Assembly: GCF_026898115.1 (NCBI RefSeq)
Contig: NZ_CP114036.1
Coordinates: forward strand, 868,001-932,000
Length of the DNA stretch: 64,000 nucleotides
Reading direction: 5' to 3'
Origin: Streptomyces sp. S465
GTDB lineage: Bacteria; Actinomycetota; Actinomycetes; Streptomycetales; Streptomycetaceae
Made by a program: the position numbers and the translations under genes. Shown here one piece after another: positions 6,884-16,261 of the stretch (positions are counted from its first letter, which is position 1; the number at the start of each line of letters is the position of its first letter). The notes below the pieces were generated by a model. It made no database searches and had not been told where the DNA came from. It saw nothing but the letters and a program-made list of their open reading frames with translations.

Positions 6884-8866
6884 GTGGCGGAATCCGGAAC
6901 GGGTGTGGGCTTCAGAGGCCGCAGCGGGATCATCAGTCTGGTCGGTGAATGCCTCAGGCTGGGACCCACCGACGAGCGGCCGGTGACCATGCTGCTGGGG
7001 CCGCGCGGCAGCGGGGCCAGCGAGGCCCACGGCGCGCTGATGGAGCGGTTCGGCCCCGAGACACCGTTCGCCTATGTCAATCTCGGCGGTGAGCAGTCCC
7101 TGCTGCCGCGGTACGCCCTGGCACTGCTCGCCCGCCAGCTGGAGCGCAAGCTTCCGCGCTATCGCCGCTCCCACTTCCCCCGGCTCACCCTCGGCCTGCT
7201 GGCCTCCGACCATCAGCTGCGGATGACCAGCCTCGAGGAGGGGCGGCGCACCATCCGGCGCGAGCTGGACGCCTTCCAGGAGCAGGCGGAGGCGCGCTAC
7301 GGCGACTACCTCGCCGCCTTCTTCGAGGTGGCCGGGGGCGCCGTGGGCGCCCCCGACGGCGCCTCCACGGCGGCGCTCGCGCTGCTGCGGGACGCGCTGC
7401 GGCGCGGGCGAAGACGGCTGCCGGGCCGCAAGTTCACCAGCAGCGCCGCCTGGTACGGCGACCATCGGCTGCTGCGCAGCCGGGACCCGTGGGAGGCCCT
7501 GGTCGAGCTCAACCTGTGGCGCCACGACGGGGACGAGGACGATCAGGAGCGGCTGGACCGGGTGCTGTTCTCCGCCCTGCTGGAGGACATGCGCAGCAAT
7601 GTGCGGCACTCGTTCATGCCCCGCTCCTATCTGCTGCTGCTGGACAACTCCCATACGGAGTACGGGCGCCGGTTCCTCGATCTGCTGATCCGCGCCCGCC
7701 ATGACGACGTCGTGGTGGCGGGCGCCGACTGCGATCCGCTCACCGTCGTGGCCAGCTCCAACCGGTGGCTGCCCCGCTGGGGCCCGGCCACCGGCGATCA
7801 GTGGCCCTGGCGGCTGCGCGGCCCGGACCGGGCCTCCCTGGAGGACTGGCGGGAGCACCGGCCGGGCCGGGACAGCGATGACACCTGGTGGTATCCGCTG
7901 CGGCTGCGCGACCTCAATCTGGACGAGGTGCGCGTCCGCATCGAGCTGGAGCTGCACCACCACCCCGACCTCGCGCCGTTCACCCGGCTCGCCCCCTTCA
8001 TCCACCGGCTGACCGGAGGGCTCCCCCGGGCGGTGAGCCAGATCCTGGAGCTGCTCCGGCACTCGGCCGTGCCCACCGAGGACGGCGCCGAGCAGGACCG
8101 CTGGCTGCGCACCCTGCCGGATCGCATCCCACGGGAGGGCGAGGACCCGCGGACGCTGGCGGAGGCCGCCCTGGACCATCTGCTGCGCGGTCTGGGCCCC
8201 GCGCAGCGGGCGGCGCTGGAGGAGTGCGCCGCGGCGCGCGACCTGTCCATCGGCACCCGGCTGCTGGGCTCGGGCGACTCGCTGTTCGGCGAGGTCCGCG
8301 GCCGCTGGCTGTTACAGAGCCCGGGGATGGTGTCCTCGTCCCTCCACCCCTGGCTGCGGCGGCTGCTGCTGTGGCGGCTGGCCGGGCGTCCGGACGACTG
8401 GGACGCGGTGCACGAGCTGCTGGCCGAGCACTTCAGGTCCGAGGGCCGCACCGTCCAGGAGATGTACCACCGGCTGGCGGCGGAGCGGATCGACGAGGTG
8501 ACCGGGTATCTGGTGGCGCGCTTCCCGGCGGTGCCGGCGGCGCAGTGGATCAGTGAGTTCAACGCCATCACGGCCGCCCCCAACCGGCTGGGCCAGGCCG
8601 GCGGACCGCTGGAGCTGCTCGCCGGTCTCGCCCCGGACCACCCCCCGGAGGCGGTCACCGCCGCCTCGGTGGTCCGGGAGCTGATCACGGTGCGCTGGGT
8701 GTGGAGCGATCCGCTCGCCGACCCCGGGATGCGGTTGAACAACCTGATCGCCGACGGGTTCAACCAGCTGTCCCGGCTGCGCAGGAACGACGTGGTGTCC
8801 CTGTTCAACGAGGCGGAGCGGTACCGCCACTGGCGCCATCCGCTGACGTCCACGAGCGAAGGGTGA
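6884..8866 (+). CDS. P-loop NTPase of a two-gene system with a PBP-like protein; contains a TTA codon
   Basis: 660-residue cytoplasmic protein of unrecognised family. A Walker A motif is clear (GPRGSGAS, residues 39-46, directly after a beta-strand VTMLL). A Walker B-like strand RSYLLLLDNSH lies near residue 250. A long helical C-terminal half with Leu/Arg-rich segments recalls signal-transducing (STAND/AAA) ATPases, but no sensor repeats are seen. The start is GTG 6884 with a poor ribosome site. The stop overlaps or abuts the next gene, so the two are coupled. Leu477 is encoded by TTA (8312-8314), the only secure TTA codon in the window, which in Streptomyces implies dependence on the bldA leucyl tRNA. 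Its function is unknown; a regulatory NTPase acting with the neighbouring membrane protein is inferred. Confidence 0.7.
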   Translation: MAESGTGVGFRGRSGIISLVGECLRLGPTDERPVTMLLGPRGSGASEAHGALMERFGPETPFAYVNLGGEQSLLPRYALALLARQLERKLPRYRRSHFPRLTLGLLASDHQLRMTSLEEGRRTIRRELDAFQEQAEARYGDYLAAFFEVAGGAVGAPDGASTAALALLRDALRRGRRRLPGRKFTSSAAWYGDHRLLRSRDPWEALVELNLWRHDGDEDDQERLDRVLFSALLEDMRSNVRHSFMPRSYLLLLDNSHTEYGRRFLDLLIRARHDDVVVAGADCDPLTVVASSNRWLPRWGPATGDQWPWRLRGPDRASLEDWREHRPGRDSDDTWWYPLRLRDLNLDEVRVRIELELHHHPDLAPFTRLAPFIHRLTGGLPRAVSQILELLRHSAVPTEDGAEQDRWLRTLPDRIPREGEDPRTLAEAALDHLLRGLGPAQRAALEECAAARDLSIGTRLLGSGDSLFGEVRGRWLLQSPGMVSSSLHPWLRRLLLWRLAGRPDDWDAVHELLAEHFRSEGRTVQEMYHRLAAERIDEVTGYLVARFPAVPAAQWISEFNAITAAPNRLGQAGGPLELLAGLAPDHPPEAVTAASVVRELITVRWVWSDPLADPGMRLNNLIADGFNQLSRLRRNDVVSLFNEAERYRHWRHPLTSTSEG

Positions 8867-8871
8867 GACCG

Positions 8872-10335
8872 GTGCCGAGACTCGAATGGCCGCTGCACAT
8901 CGTGCGCCGGGTGGTGATCGGCGTGATCGTCGTCGCGGTGCTCGCGGTGGCTGTCCCGCTCACCGTGAACTGGATCGACGAGCGGCAGGCCCGATGCGGC
9001 GACGGCGTCGTCAAGGTGGACGACGACGAGTGCGTGGGCGTCACCGACGGCTCGTACGTTTTCGCCCCGCACCTGAAGCCCGTGGAGGAGAAGGTCAAGG
9101 CGGAGAACGACCGGGTGGAGAAGAGCGGTGAGAAGTACGTCAGCGTCGCCTACATGACCTCGTTCACGCTGACCGACGACGACAGCAACTCCGCGGAGTC
9201 GGTCCGGCACGAGCTGGAGGGGGCGTATCTGGCGCAGTACCGGCACAACCGCGGAGACCTCTCCTCCTCCCCCAAGATCAAGCTGCTGATCGCCAATATG
9301 GGCAGCAACGCGGATCACTGGGAGCACACCGTCGATGAGCTGATCGACCGGAAGACCTCGGACGACGAGCTGGTCGCGGTCACCGGGCTGGGCCCCAGCG
9401 ACACCCAGAATCTCGACGCGCTGAGGCAGCTGTCGGACCACGGTCTCGCCCTGGTCGCCAGCACCATGACGGCCACCAACTTCAAGGACATCAAGGGGTT
9501 CGTCCGGGTCACCCCGACCAATGTGGACGAGGCGTACGCCGCCTCCGCCTATCTGAAGAGGGAGAAGGTCCGTACGGCGGTGGTGGTCCAGGACGACGCG
9601 TCGGACAACGACTACGCCAAGACACTGGGGGACGCCTTCACCGAGGTCTTCCAGGACATCAAGGGCCACCGGCTGGTGGCGGACCGGATGACCTATGACT
9701 CCTCGGTGCGCGGCACCTGGCAGAACGAGCTGCGCATCATGCCGGGGCAGCTGTGCGACCAGAAGCCGCAGGCGGTCTTCTTCGCGGGCCGCGGCAAGCA
9801 CCTCACCCGGTTCCTGGACGCGATCGCCAACCGTCCGTGCCAGGAGCGCACGTTCAAGGTGATCACCGGTGACGACACCACCAACCTCACCGCCGAGGAC
9901 CTCGCCCACGCCGCCGAGAGCAAGGTGGAGGTGTACTACACGGGTCTGGCGCACCCCGATATGTGGAACGAGGACCCCACCTCCGTCTCCGGCCCCTCGG
10001 CCCGCCACTTCCAGCCGGGCGGGTCGCTGGACACCTGGTTCCCCACCGATCAGCGCCAGGACGGCCAGGCCATCATGGCGCATGACGCGGTGCTCACCGC
10101 CGCCCAAGGCATCCAGATGGCGGCGCTGGGCGAGGTGACCGGGGAATCGGTGGCCCGGATGTTCCACCAGATGAACGCCCGTCAGCGGGTGCCGGGCGCC
10201 AGCGGGTTCATCTCCTTCCAGAACGACGGCAATCCGCGCAACAAGGCCATTCCGATCCTGCACCTCAACGCCAAGGGGCAGGCTGAACTCGTGGAGGTCT
10301 CGGCGCCGCGGGACGAGCCGGCCAGGAAGCGGTGA
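8872..10335 (+). CDS. Membrane-anchored type I periplasmic-binding-like protein
   Basis: 487-residue protein with a short cytoplasmic start, one membrane helix (about residues 11-33, rich in Val/Ile/Ala) and a large extracellular part. The core resembles the Leu/Ile/Val-binding (PBP type I) fold: VTGLGPSDTQNLDALRQL, GLALVASTMTATNF, FVRVTPTNVDEAYAASAYL, VRTAVVVQDDAS, and QAVFFAGRGKHL before the hinge return. It lacks a lipobox. GTG 8872 is chosen because GAAGGGTGAG (8858-8867) fits as its ribosome site; GTG 8863, overlapping the NTPase stop, is an alternative. There are no ABC permease or ATPase genes nearby, so it is more likely a sensor than an uptake component. Confidence 0.72.
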   Translation: MPRLEWPLHIVRRVVIGVIVVAVLAVAVPLTVNWIDERQARCGDGVVKVDDDECVGVTDGSYVFAPHLKPVEEKVKAENDRVEKSGEKYVSVAYMTSFTLTDDDSNSAESVRHELEGAYLAQYRHNRGDLSSSPKIKLLIANMGSNADHWEHTVDELIDRKTSDDELVAVTGLGPSDTQNLDALRQLSDHGLALVASTMTATNFKDIKGFVRVTPTNVDEAYAASAYLKREKVRTAVVVQDDASDNDYAKTLGDAFTEVFQDIKGHRLVADRMTYDSSVRGTWQNELRIMPGQLCDQKPQAVFFAGRGKHLTRFLDAIANRPCQERTFKVITGDDTTNLTAEDLAHAAESKVEVYYTGLAHPDMWNEDPTSVSGPSARHFQPGGSLDTWFPTDQRQDGQAIMAHDAVLTAAQGIQMAALGEVTGESVARMFHQMNARQRVPGASGFISFQNDGNPRNKAIPILHLNAKGQAELVEVSAPRDEPARKR

Positions 10336-10338
10336 CGG

Positions 10339-12231
10339 TCAGCCGGCGTCTCCCTTGGGCTTCTCGTCGTCGACGATCTCCGCGTCCACGACCTCCTCGT
10401 CGGACGACGAGTGGGCCCGGCCCCCGCCGTCACCGGAGGAGCCGGCCGCGGAGCCGCTCGGACCGCCGCCGGACGAGGACGGCTGGGCCTGGGCGTAGAT
10501 GGCCGTGCCGATCTTCTGCCCGACGGCGGCGGTCCGCTCGGTGGCCTCGCGGATCGCGTTGGTGTCCTCGCCCTCGAGCGTCTTCTTCAGGTCCGCCACC
10601 GCCGCCTCGGCCTCCTGCCGCACGTCCTGCGGCACCTTGTCGGCCTGGTCGCGCAGCAGCCTCTCGGTCTGGTAGACGAGCGACTCGGCCTGGTTGCGGG
10701 TCTCGGCGGCCTCGCGGCGCCTGTGGTCCTCCTCCGCGTAGCTCTCGGCCTCCCGCATCATGCGGTCGATGTCGTCCTTCGGCAGCGCGGAGCCACCGGT
10801 GACGGTCATCCGCTGCTCCCGGCCGGTGCCCAGGTCCTTGGCCGAGACGTGCATGATGCCGTTGGCGTCGATGTCGAAGGCGACCTCGATCTGCGGCACG
10901 CCGCGCGGGGCCGGGGGCAGGCCGGTCAGCTCGAACATGCCGAGCTTCTTGTTGTACGCGGCCATCTCCCGCTCGCCCTGGAAGACCTGGATCTGCACCG
11001 ACGGCTGGTTGTCCTCGGCCGTGGTGAAGACCTCCGAGCGCTTGGTCGGGATCGTGGTGTTGCGCTCGATCAGCCGGGTCATGATGCCGCCCTTGGTCTC
11101 GATGCCCAGGGACAGCGGGGTGACGTCCAGCAGCAGGACGTCCTTGACCTCACCCTTGAGGACACCGGCCTGGAGGGAGGCGCCGATGGCGACGACCTCG
11201 TCCGGGTTGACGCCCTTGTGCGGCTCCTTGCCGGTCAGCTCCTTGACCAGGTCGGTGACGGCGGGCATCCGGGTGGAACCGCCGACCAGGATCACATGGT
11301 CGATGTCGGAGGTCTTGATCCCCGCGTCCTTGATCGCCTGGTGGAAGGGAGCCTTGCAGCGCTCCAGGAGGTCCTCGGTCAGCCGCTGGAACTGCGAGCG
11401 GGTGAGCTTCTCGTCCAGATGCAGCGGGCCCTCGTCGGACGCGGTGATGTACGGCAGGTTGATCGTGGTCTCGCTGGCCGCGGAGAGCTCGATCTTGGCC
11501 TTCTCGGACGCCTCGCGCAGCCGCTGGACCGCCATCTTGTCCTTGGACAGGTCGACGCCGTAACCGCCCTTGAAGCGGGTGACCAGATGGTCCACGATCC
11601 GCTGGTCCCAGTCGTCGCCGCCGAGGTGGGTGTCGCCGTTGGTGGCCTTGACCTCCACCACCCCCTCGCCGATCTCCAGCAACGAGACGTCGAAGGTACC
11701 GCCGCCGAGGTCGAAGACCAGGATGGTCTGGTCGTTCTCCTTGTCCAGTCCGTAGGCCAGGGCGGCGGCCGTCGGCTCGTTGATGATCCGCAACACCTTC
11801 AGCCCGGCGATCTCGCCCGCCTCCTTGGTGGCGGTGCGCTGGGAGTCGTTGAAGTACGCGGGGACGGTGATCACGGCGTCCGTGACGTCCTCGCCGAGGT
11901 ACGCCTCACCGTCGCGCTTGAGCTTCTGCAGCACCCGCGCGGAGATCTCCTGCGCGGTGTAGCGCTTGCCGTCGACGTCGCCGGTGGCCGGGAACCGCCA
12001 GCGGTCCTCGCCCACGTGGCGCTTGACCGAGCGCGCGGTGCGCTCCACGTTCGTCACCGCCTGACGCTTGGCGACCTCCCCCACCAGCACCTCGCCGTTC
12101 TTGGCGAAGGCCACCACCGAGGGCGTGGTCCGGGCGCCCTCGGTGTTGGTGATGACGGTCGGCTCGCCGCCCTCCAGGACGGATACGACCGAGTTCGTCG
12201 TACCCAGGTCAATACCGACTGCGCGAGTCAT
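10339..12231 (-). CDS. dnaK: Chaperone DnaK (Hsp70), orphan copy
   Basis: 630-residue Hsp70. All ATPase signatures are present: [30 protein letters not shown] and [13 protein letters not shown]. The substrate-binding domain and helical lid follow, and the tail is Ser/Gly-rich before the conserved acidic end ([12 protein letters not shown]). Length is normal. ATG 12231 is preceded by GGGAGGAGTG. The co-chaperone genes grpE and dnaJ, and hspR, which normally accompany dnaK in Streptomyces, are absent; this gene instead follows sthA after 77 bp. It is therefore probably the second DnaK of the genome. No HspR HAIR-type sequence is visible, but a different palindrome lies upstream. Confidence 0.95.
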   Translation of the reverse strand: MTRAVGIDLGTTNSVVSVLEGGEPTVITNTEGARTTPSVVAFAKNGEVLVGEVAKRQAVTNVERTARSVKRHVGEDRWRFPATGDVDGKRYTAQEISARVLQKLKRDGEAYLGEDVTDAVITVPAYFNDSQRTATKEAGEIAGLKVLRIINEPTAAALAYGLDKENDQTILVFDLGGGTFDVSLLEIGEGVVEVKATNGDTHLGGDDWDQRIVDHLVTRFKGGYGVDLSKDKMAVQRLREASEKAKIELSAASETTINLPYITASDEGPLHLDEKLTRSQFQRLTEDLLERCKAPFHQAIKDAGIKTSDIDHVILVGGSTRMPAVTDLVKELTGKEPHKGVNPDEVVAIGASLQAGVLKGEVKDVLLLDVTPLSLGIETKGGIMTRLIERNTTIPTKRSEVFTTAEDNQPSVQIQVFQGEREMAAYNKKLGMFELTGLPPAPRGVPQIEVAFDIDANGIMHVSAKDLGTGREQRMTVTGGSALPKDDIDRMMREAESYAEEDHRRREAAETRNQAESLVYQTERLLRDQADKVPQDVRQEAEAAVADLKKTLEGEDTNAIREATERTAAVGQKIGTAIYAQAQPSSSGGGPSGSAAGSSGDGGGRAHSSSDEEVVDAEIVDDEKPKGDAG

Positions 12232-12260
12232 CTCAGCACTCCTCCCGGTCTGCCTCCCAG

Positions 12261-12277
12261 TATCCCAAAAGGGGATA
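12261..12277. promoter_or_regulatory. Palindrome upstream of dnaK
   Basis: TATCCC-AAAAG-GGGATA, perfect 6-bp arms with a 5-bp centre, lies 30 bp before the dnaK start and is markedly more AT-rich than its surroundings. On the minus strand GATACT at its downstream side could serve as a -10. It is a candidate operator for dnaK expression independent of sthA. Confidence 0.45.
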
Positions 12278-12308
12278 TTCAGGATGGCGTACGGAAGCGG
12301 GCCGGTCT

Positions 12309-13712
12309 TCAGTCCCGCAGGTGGTCGACCTCGCGCATCTTGTTGGTGGCGTCCAGCGCGGCGACCTTGTAGGACTCGGCGAAGGTCGGATAGTTGAACA
12401 CCGCGTCCACCAGATAGTCGACGGTGCCGCCGCAGCCCATCACCGCCTGGCCGATGTGGATCAGCTCGGTGGCGCCGGTGCCGAAGCAGTGCACCCCGAG
12501 CAGCCGCCGGTCCTCGGGGGAGACCAGAAGTTTCAGCATGCCGTGCGCATCCCCGACGATCTGGCCCCGGGCCAGCTCGCGATAGCGCGACACGCCGACC
12601 TCGAAGGGCACCTTCTGCTCCGTGAGCTGGTCCTCGGTGCGGCCGATGAAGCTGATCTCCGGGATGCTGTAGATCCCGATCGGCTGGAGATCGTGGATCG
12701 GGTTCACCGGCTCCTGGCAGGCGTGGTACGCCGCGTTCCGCCCCTGTTCCATGGAGGTCGCGGCCAGGGCGGGGAAGCCGATGACATCGCCGACCGCGTA
12801 GATGTGGGGGACGGCGGTGCGGTAGTGCTCGTCCACCGCGATCCGGCCCCGCCGGTCGGCGGTCAGTCCCGCCTTGGCGAGGTCCAGCCCGTCGGTGAGC
12901 CCCTGGCGCCCCGCGGAGTACATCACCGCGTCGGCGGGGATCTTCTTGCCGCTCTCCAGGATGGTCAGGGCGCCGCGCGGATGGCGCTCGACCGCCGCCA
13001 CGGTCTCGCCGAAGCGGAAGGTGACGGCCAGGTCGCGCAGCCGGTACCGCAGCGCCTCGACGATCTCGACGTCGCAGAAGTCCAGCATCCCCTCGCGCTG
13101 CTCGACCACGGTGACCTTGCTGCCCAGGGCGGCGAACATCGAGGCGTACTCGATGCCGATCACCCCGGCGCCCACGATGACCATGGAGCGCGGCACCCGC
13201 TCCATGGTGAGGACGCTGTCCGAGTCCATGATCGTCCGCTCGTCGAACGCCACGCTCGCGGGGCGGGCCGGACGGGTGCCGGTGGCGATCACGATATGCC
13301 GCGCGGTCAGCAGCTGGTCATGACCGGTCGCGTCCGTGACGGCCACCGTGTGGTCGTCCACGAACCGCCCGGTGCCCGGGAACAGCGCGACCCGGTTGCG
13401 GGACAGCTGGCTGCGGACGACGTCCACCTCACGGCCCACCACGTGCCGGGTGCGGGCCGTCAGGTCGGCGACGGTGATTTCCTCCTTGAGCCGGTAGCTC
13501 TGGCCGTACAGATCCCGCTGGGTCAGTCCGGTGAGATACAGCACCGCCTCGCGCAGGGTCTTCGACGGAATCGTGCCGGTGTGGAGGGAGACCCCGCCCA
13601 CCATCTCCGTCCGGTCGACGACGGCCACCCGGCGACCGAGTTTGGCGGCGGCGATGGCAGCCTTCTGGCCGCCCGGCCCGGACCCGATCACCAGCATGTC
13701 AAAGTCGTTCAC
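12309..13712 (-). CDS. sthA: Soluble pyridine nucleotide transhydrogenase (Si-specific)
   Basis: 467-residue FAD flavoprotein that transfers reducing equivalents between NADPH and NAD+. The FAD motif [12 protein letters not shown] begins at residue 7, the NAD(P) motif [20 protein letters not shown] is mid-protein, and the second FAD strand [14 protein letters not shown] and the dimerisation domain follow. In the position of the redox-active site it has [13 protein letters not shown], with no cysteine, as expected for SthA rather than lipoamide dehydrogenase. GTG 13712 ([10 protein letters not shown]) gives the normal family length; an 18-codon extension to 13766 is open but atypical. No strong ribosome site is seen. 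Confidence 0.9.
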   Translation of the reverse strand: MNDFDMLVIGSGPGGQKAAIAAAKLGRRVAVVDRTEMVGGVSLHTGTIPSKTLREAVLYLTGLTQRDLYGQSYRLKEEITVADLTARTRHVVGREVDVVRSQLSRNRVALFPGTGRFVDDHTVAVTDATGHDQLLTARHIVIATGTRPARPASVAFDERTIMDSDSVLTMERVPRSMVIVGAGVIGIEYASMFAALGSKVTVVEQREGMLDFCDVEIVEALRYRLRDLAVTFRFGETVAAVERHPRGALTILESGKKIPADAVMYSAGRQGLTDGLDLAKAGLTADRRGRIAVDEHYRTAVPHIYAVGDVIGFPALAATSMEQGRNAAYHACQEPVNPIHDLQPIGIYSIPEISFIGRTEDQLTEQKVPFEVGVSRYRELARGQIVGDAHGMLKLLVSPEDRRLLGVHCFGTGATELIHIGQAVMGCGGTVDYLVDAVFNYPTFAESYKVAALDATNKMREVDHLRD

Positions 13713-13797
13713 GGACCGAGTCTGACATCGGACGACGGCCCGCTGGAAGAGCGAGCCACCGGTCAACCGGCCTTCACGGCAGGCGAGTTGGGGCGCG

Positions 13798-14526
13798 CTA
13801 TCCGGTGTGGGGCCACAGCCGGCCGTGGGCGTCCCGGGCCAGCGGGGTCACGGACGTCAGCAGGACGAGGCCGACCAGTGCGACGGGCAGGGCGGGCGCG
13901 GCCGGCGCGGCCCAGGACACCAGAACCCCGCCCGCCGCCGCGCCCGCCACCAGGGCCCCCAGCAGCGCGGCGCTGAGCCGGCGCACCTTTCCACTGCGCG
14001 CCGCGTCGACCAGCAGCCCGGTCAGGATGCCGGTGAGATAGGTGGTGGAGAGGCCGGGCGGCCCGATGGCCCGCACCAGACCGCTCTGCCCGCCCATGGC
14101 GAGCGCGGCCACCGCCAGCAACCCCAGCTGCCGGCCGCCGACGGGGTGGCCGCCGGCGGTCGCCCATCCCGCCCACAGCCCGCCGAGCGCCACCAGCTCC
14201 ACCGCGAGCGCGCACCGGGCCCGCCACACCGGCCGGGGGCCGCGGACGATCCGGCCGCTCAGCAGCGCCCCCGCGATGTACCCGGCCATGGCGACCGCGG
14301 AGTCCCGGGCCCGCGCCGGGTCCGGGGACGCGGTCGACATGCCGAGCAGGGAGAGGTTGGCGGTCATGACGCTGGTGAAGACGCCGCCCAGGGCCAGGAA
14401 GCTCATCGCGTCCATCGCCCCGGTCGCCACGGTCAGCGCCACGGCGGCCGCCACTCCCCGGGCGTCGCCGGCCCGGCCCGGACGCCGTCCCTGCGCGGTG
14501 GGGCCGGTATCGGTCTGATCGGCCAT
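13798..14526 (-). CDS. DUF1275 (YoaK-type) membrane protein
   Basis: 242-residue integral membrane protein with about six helices. The family core is clear: [60 protein letters not shown] and [12 protein letters not shown], where MTGN/MTAN and T-Y-(L/V)-T-G are family signatures. The function of DUF1275 proteins is unknown. ATG 14526 is preceded by CCGGAGGG; an upstream open extension of 71 codons is low-complexity and rejected. The gene stands alone on the minus strand, downstream of the CGNR regulator by 80 bp. Confidence 0.87.
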   Translation of the reverse strand: MADQTDTGPTAQGRRPGRAGDARGVAAAVALTVATGAMDAMSFLALGGVFTSVMTANLSLLGMSTASPDPARARDSAVAMAGYIAGALLSGRIVRGPRPVWRARCALAVELVALGGLWAGWATAGGHPVGGRQLGLLAVAALAMGGQSGLVRAIGPPGLSTTYLTGILTGLLVDAARSGKVRRLSAALLGALVAGAAAGGVLVSWAAPAAPALPVALVGLVLLTSVTPLARDAHGRLWPHTG

Positions 14527-14606
14527 CGGCAACCCTCCGGTCACCCCGGGTGCCCCCGGCGGCGCACCGGAAACAAGCACACCGGACACAGGCGCGCCGA
14601 GGCCGG

Positions 14607-15236
14607 TCAGGAGCCGGCCGGGGCGGCGGAGGCCCGCCGCTGGCGGTGTTTCGCGGCCTTGGCGCTGTTGCCGCACAGCCGCATGGAGCACCACCGGCGC
14701 CTTCGGCCCGGCGTGTGGTCGAGGTAGAGCATGGTGCACAGCGAGGAGTCGCAGGCCCGCAGCGCCCCGCGCCGCTCCGGGTCCCCGAGCAGCGCGATCA
14801 GGTCGCGGACCACGACCGACTGAAGCTCCCGCCCGGACAGGGGCCGATCGGCTCCGTCGACCACGACACCGGTGCCGGTGGCCCTCAGCCGCGGCTGCGG
14901 CGGGGCGGGGCGGGCCCGGTCGTTGAGCAGCGCCACGGAACCGGCGGACGGGGGCCGGCCGTGGACGACCGCCGCCACCACGTCGTACGCGGCCTCGCGC
15001 AGCGTCCGCAGTTCGGCGAGGAAGTCATCGGTGACGTCCTGGTCGCGCAGGACCAGCCCGACGCCCGTGCACCACTCCCGCAGCCGGTCGAGGGTGCCCA
15101 GCCGCTCGATCGGGACGCTGCTCCGCCGACCGAGGGTCGCGACCAGGTTCAGGGCGAGGCTGCCGGCGTCGAAGCGCAGTGCCCGCAAGCGAACCGTCAC
15201 CCGCGGCCGCGGGACCGGCTCCGTCGAGGAATCCAT
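14607..15236 (-). CDS. CGNR zinc-finger (ABATE domain) transcriptional regulator
   Basis: 209-residue protein with an N-terminal ABATE-type domain (about 18-130, starting RALRFDAGSLALNLVATLG) and a C-terminal CGNR zinc finger (about 150-200: RACDSSLCTMLYLD, then RRRRWCSMRLCGNSAKAAKHR). Two Cys pairs provide the metal ligands, and the basic run is consistent with DNA binding. The family is thought to be stress-linked transcription regulators. It is divergent from the reductase gene, with a perfect inverted repeat in the shared promoter, so it probably controls both. Its -10 sits so close to the ATG that the transcript should be leaderless. Confidence 0.88.
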   Translation of the reverse strand: MDSSTEPVPRPRVTVRLRALRFDAGSLALNLVATLGRRSSVPIERLGTLDRLREWCTGVGLVLRDQDVTDDFLAELRTLREAAYDVVAAVVHGRPPSAGSVALLNDRARPAPPQPRLRATGTGVVVDGADRPLSGRELQSVVVRDLIALLGDPERRGALRACDSSLCTMLYLDHTPGRRRRWCSMRLCGNSAKAAKHRQRRASAAPAGS

Positions 15237-15239
15237 GCG

Positions 15240-15267
15240 CTTATAGTAACCGCCTGAAGGGTTACAA
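15240..15267 (-). promoter_or_regulatory. CGNR-gene promoter with embedded operator
   Basis: On the minus strand, -35 TTGTAA (15267-15262), a 16-bp spacer and -10 TATAAG (15245-15240) are followed by the ATG at 15236. The spacer and the -35 contain the perfect inverted repeat GTAACC-N8-GGTTAC (15246-15265), well placed for autorepression and control of the divergent reductase gene. Confidence 0.6.
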
Positions 15268-15292
15268 AGCGGCTGAGGGTGAAGGGGACATC

Positions 15293-16261
15293 ATGCGGAT
15301 CGCGGTCATCGGCGCGGGTGGCGTCGGCGGGTACTTCGGCGCGCGGCTCGCCGCGGCGGGGGACGACGTGACCTTCGTGGCACGCGGCCGGCATCTCGCG
15401 GCGATCCAGGAGAAGGGGCTGACGGTGCGCAGTCCGCTGGGCGAGCTGCGGGTGGCGCCCGAGGCGGTGGTACCGGCCGTCTCCGACCTCAAGGCCCCGG
15501 ACCTCGTCCTGGTGGCGGTGAAGCTGTGGGACACCGAGGACGTCGCCCGGCAGCTGGCACCCCTCGCCGAGCGCGGCGCCACCGTCGTCTCGTTCCAGAA
15601 CGGCGTTCAGAAGGACACGGTGCTGCGGCGCCATCTGCCGGCCGCATCCGTCCTCGGCGGAGTCGGCTACATCTCGGCGTTCATCGAGGAGCCCGGGGTC
15701 GTGGTGCACAACGGCACGCTGCAACGGCTGGTGTTCGGGGAGTACGACCGCGCCGAGTCCCCGCGGGCCCGCCATTTCCTCGACCGCTGTCTGGCGGCGG
15801 GTATCGACGCGGAGATCAGCGGCGACATCGAGCGCACCATCTGGGAGAAGTTCGTCTTCCTGGTGGGCCTGTCCGGCACCACATCGGCGGTGCGCCGGCC
15901 GATCGGGGTGGTCCGCGCGCACCCGGGGTCGCGGACCCTGCTGCGCGAGGTGATGCACGAGGTGGTCGCCGTGGGACGGGCCAAGGGGGTGGCCCTGGAC
16001 CCCGGTTTCGCCGACGACCGGCTCGCCTTCTGTGACGGGCTGCCCGCCACGATGACGTCCTCCATGCACAACGACCTCGTCCACGGCAACCGTCTGGAAC
16101 TCGGCTGGCTCAGCGGAGCGGTGGCCGAACTCGGCGCCGAGCTGGGGGTCGCGACCCCGCGCAACCGGGCCATCGCCGAGATCCTCTCCCCCTACGCGCT
16201 GGGCGATCCGGACGCGGCGGGCGGCGCGGAGGTCACCGCAGCAGGGGCAGCTTCCCGATGA
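15293..16261 (+). CDS. 2-dehydropantoate 2-reductase family protein
   Basis: 322-residue NADP-dependent ketoacid reductase of the PanE/ApbA family. The Rossmann motif GAGGVGGYFGARLAAAG begins at residue 6, followed by FVARGRHLAAIQEKGL for NADP phosphate binding. DLVLVAVKLWDTEDVA is the nicotinamide loop, ERTIWEKFVFLVGLSGTTS holds the predicted catalytic Lys, and the C-terminal helical domain ends MTSSMHNDLVHGNRLELGWLSG. The start ATG has GAAGGGGA in front. The family includes several ketopantoate-like paralogues, so a true role in pantothenate synthesis is uncertain; no pan genes are adjacent. The tail overlaps the convergent DUF2000 gene by 29 bp. Confidence 0.85.
   Translation: MRIAVIGAGGVGGYFGARLAAAGDDVTFVARGRHLAAIQEKGLTVRSPLGELRVAPEAVVPAVSDLKAPDLVLVAVKLWDTEDVARQLAPLAERGATVVSFQNGVQKDTVLRRHLPAASVLGGVGYISAFIEEPGVVVHNGTLQRLVFGEYDRAESPRARHFLDRCLAAGIDAEISGDIERTIWEKFVFLVGLSGTTSAVRRPIGVVRAHPGSRTLLREVMHEVVAVGRAKGVALDPGFADDRLAFCDGLPATMTSSMHNDLVHGNRLELGWLSGAVAELGAELGVATPRNRAIAEILSPYALGDPDAAGGAEVTAAGAASR

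Noticed and set aside
5399..8179. Open frame of 926 codons on the minus strand
   Set aside because: Lies across the transporter, anmK and NTPase genes, which have clear domains; translation is low-complexity.
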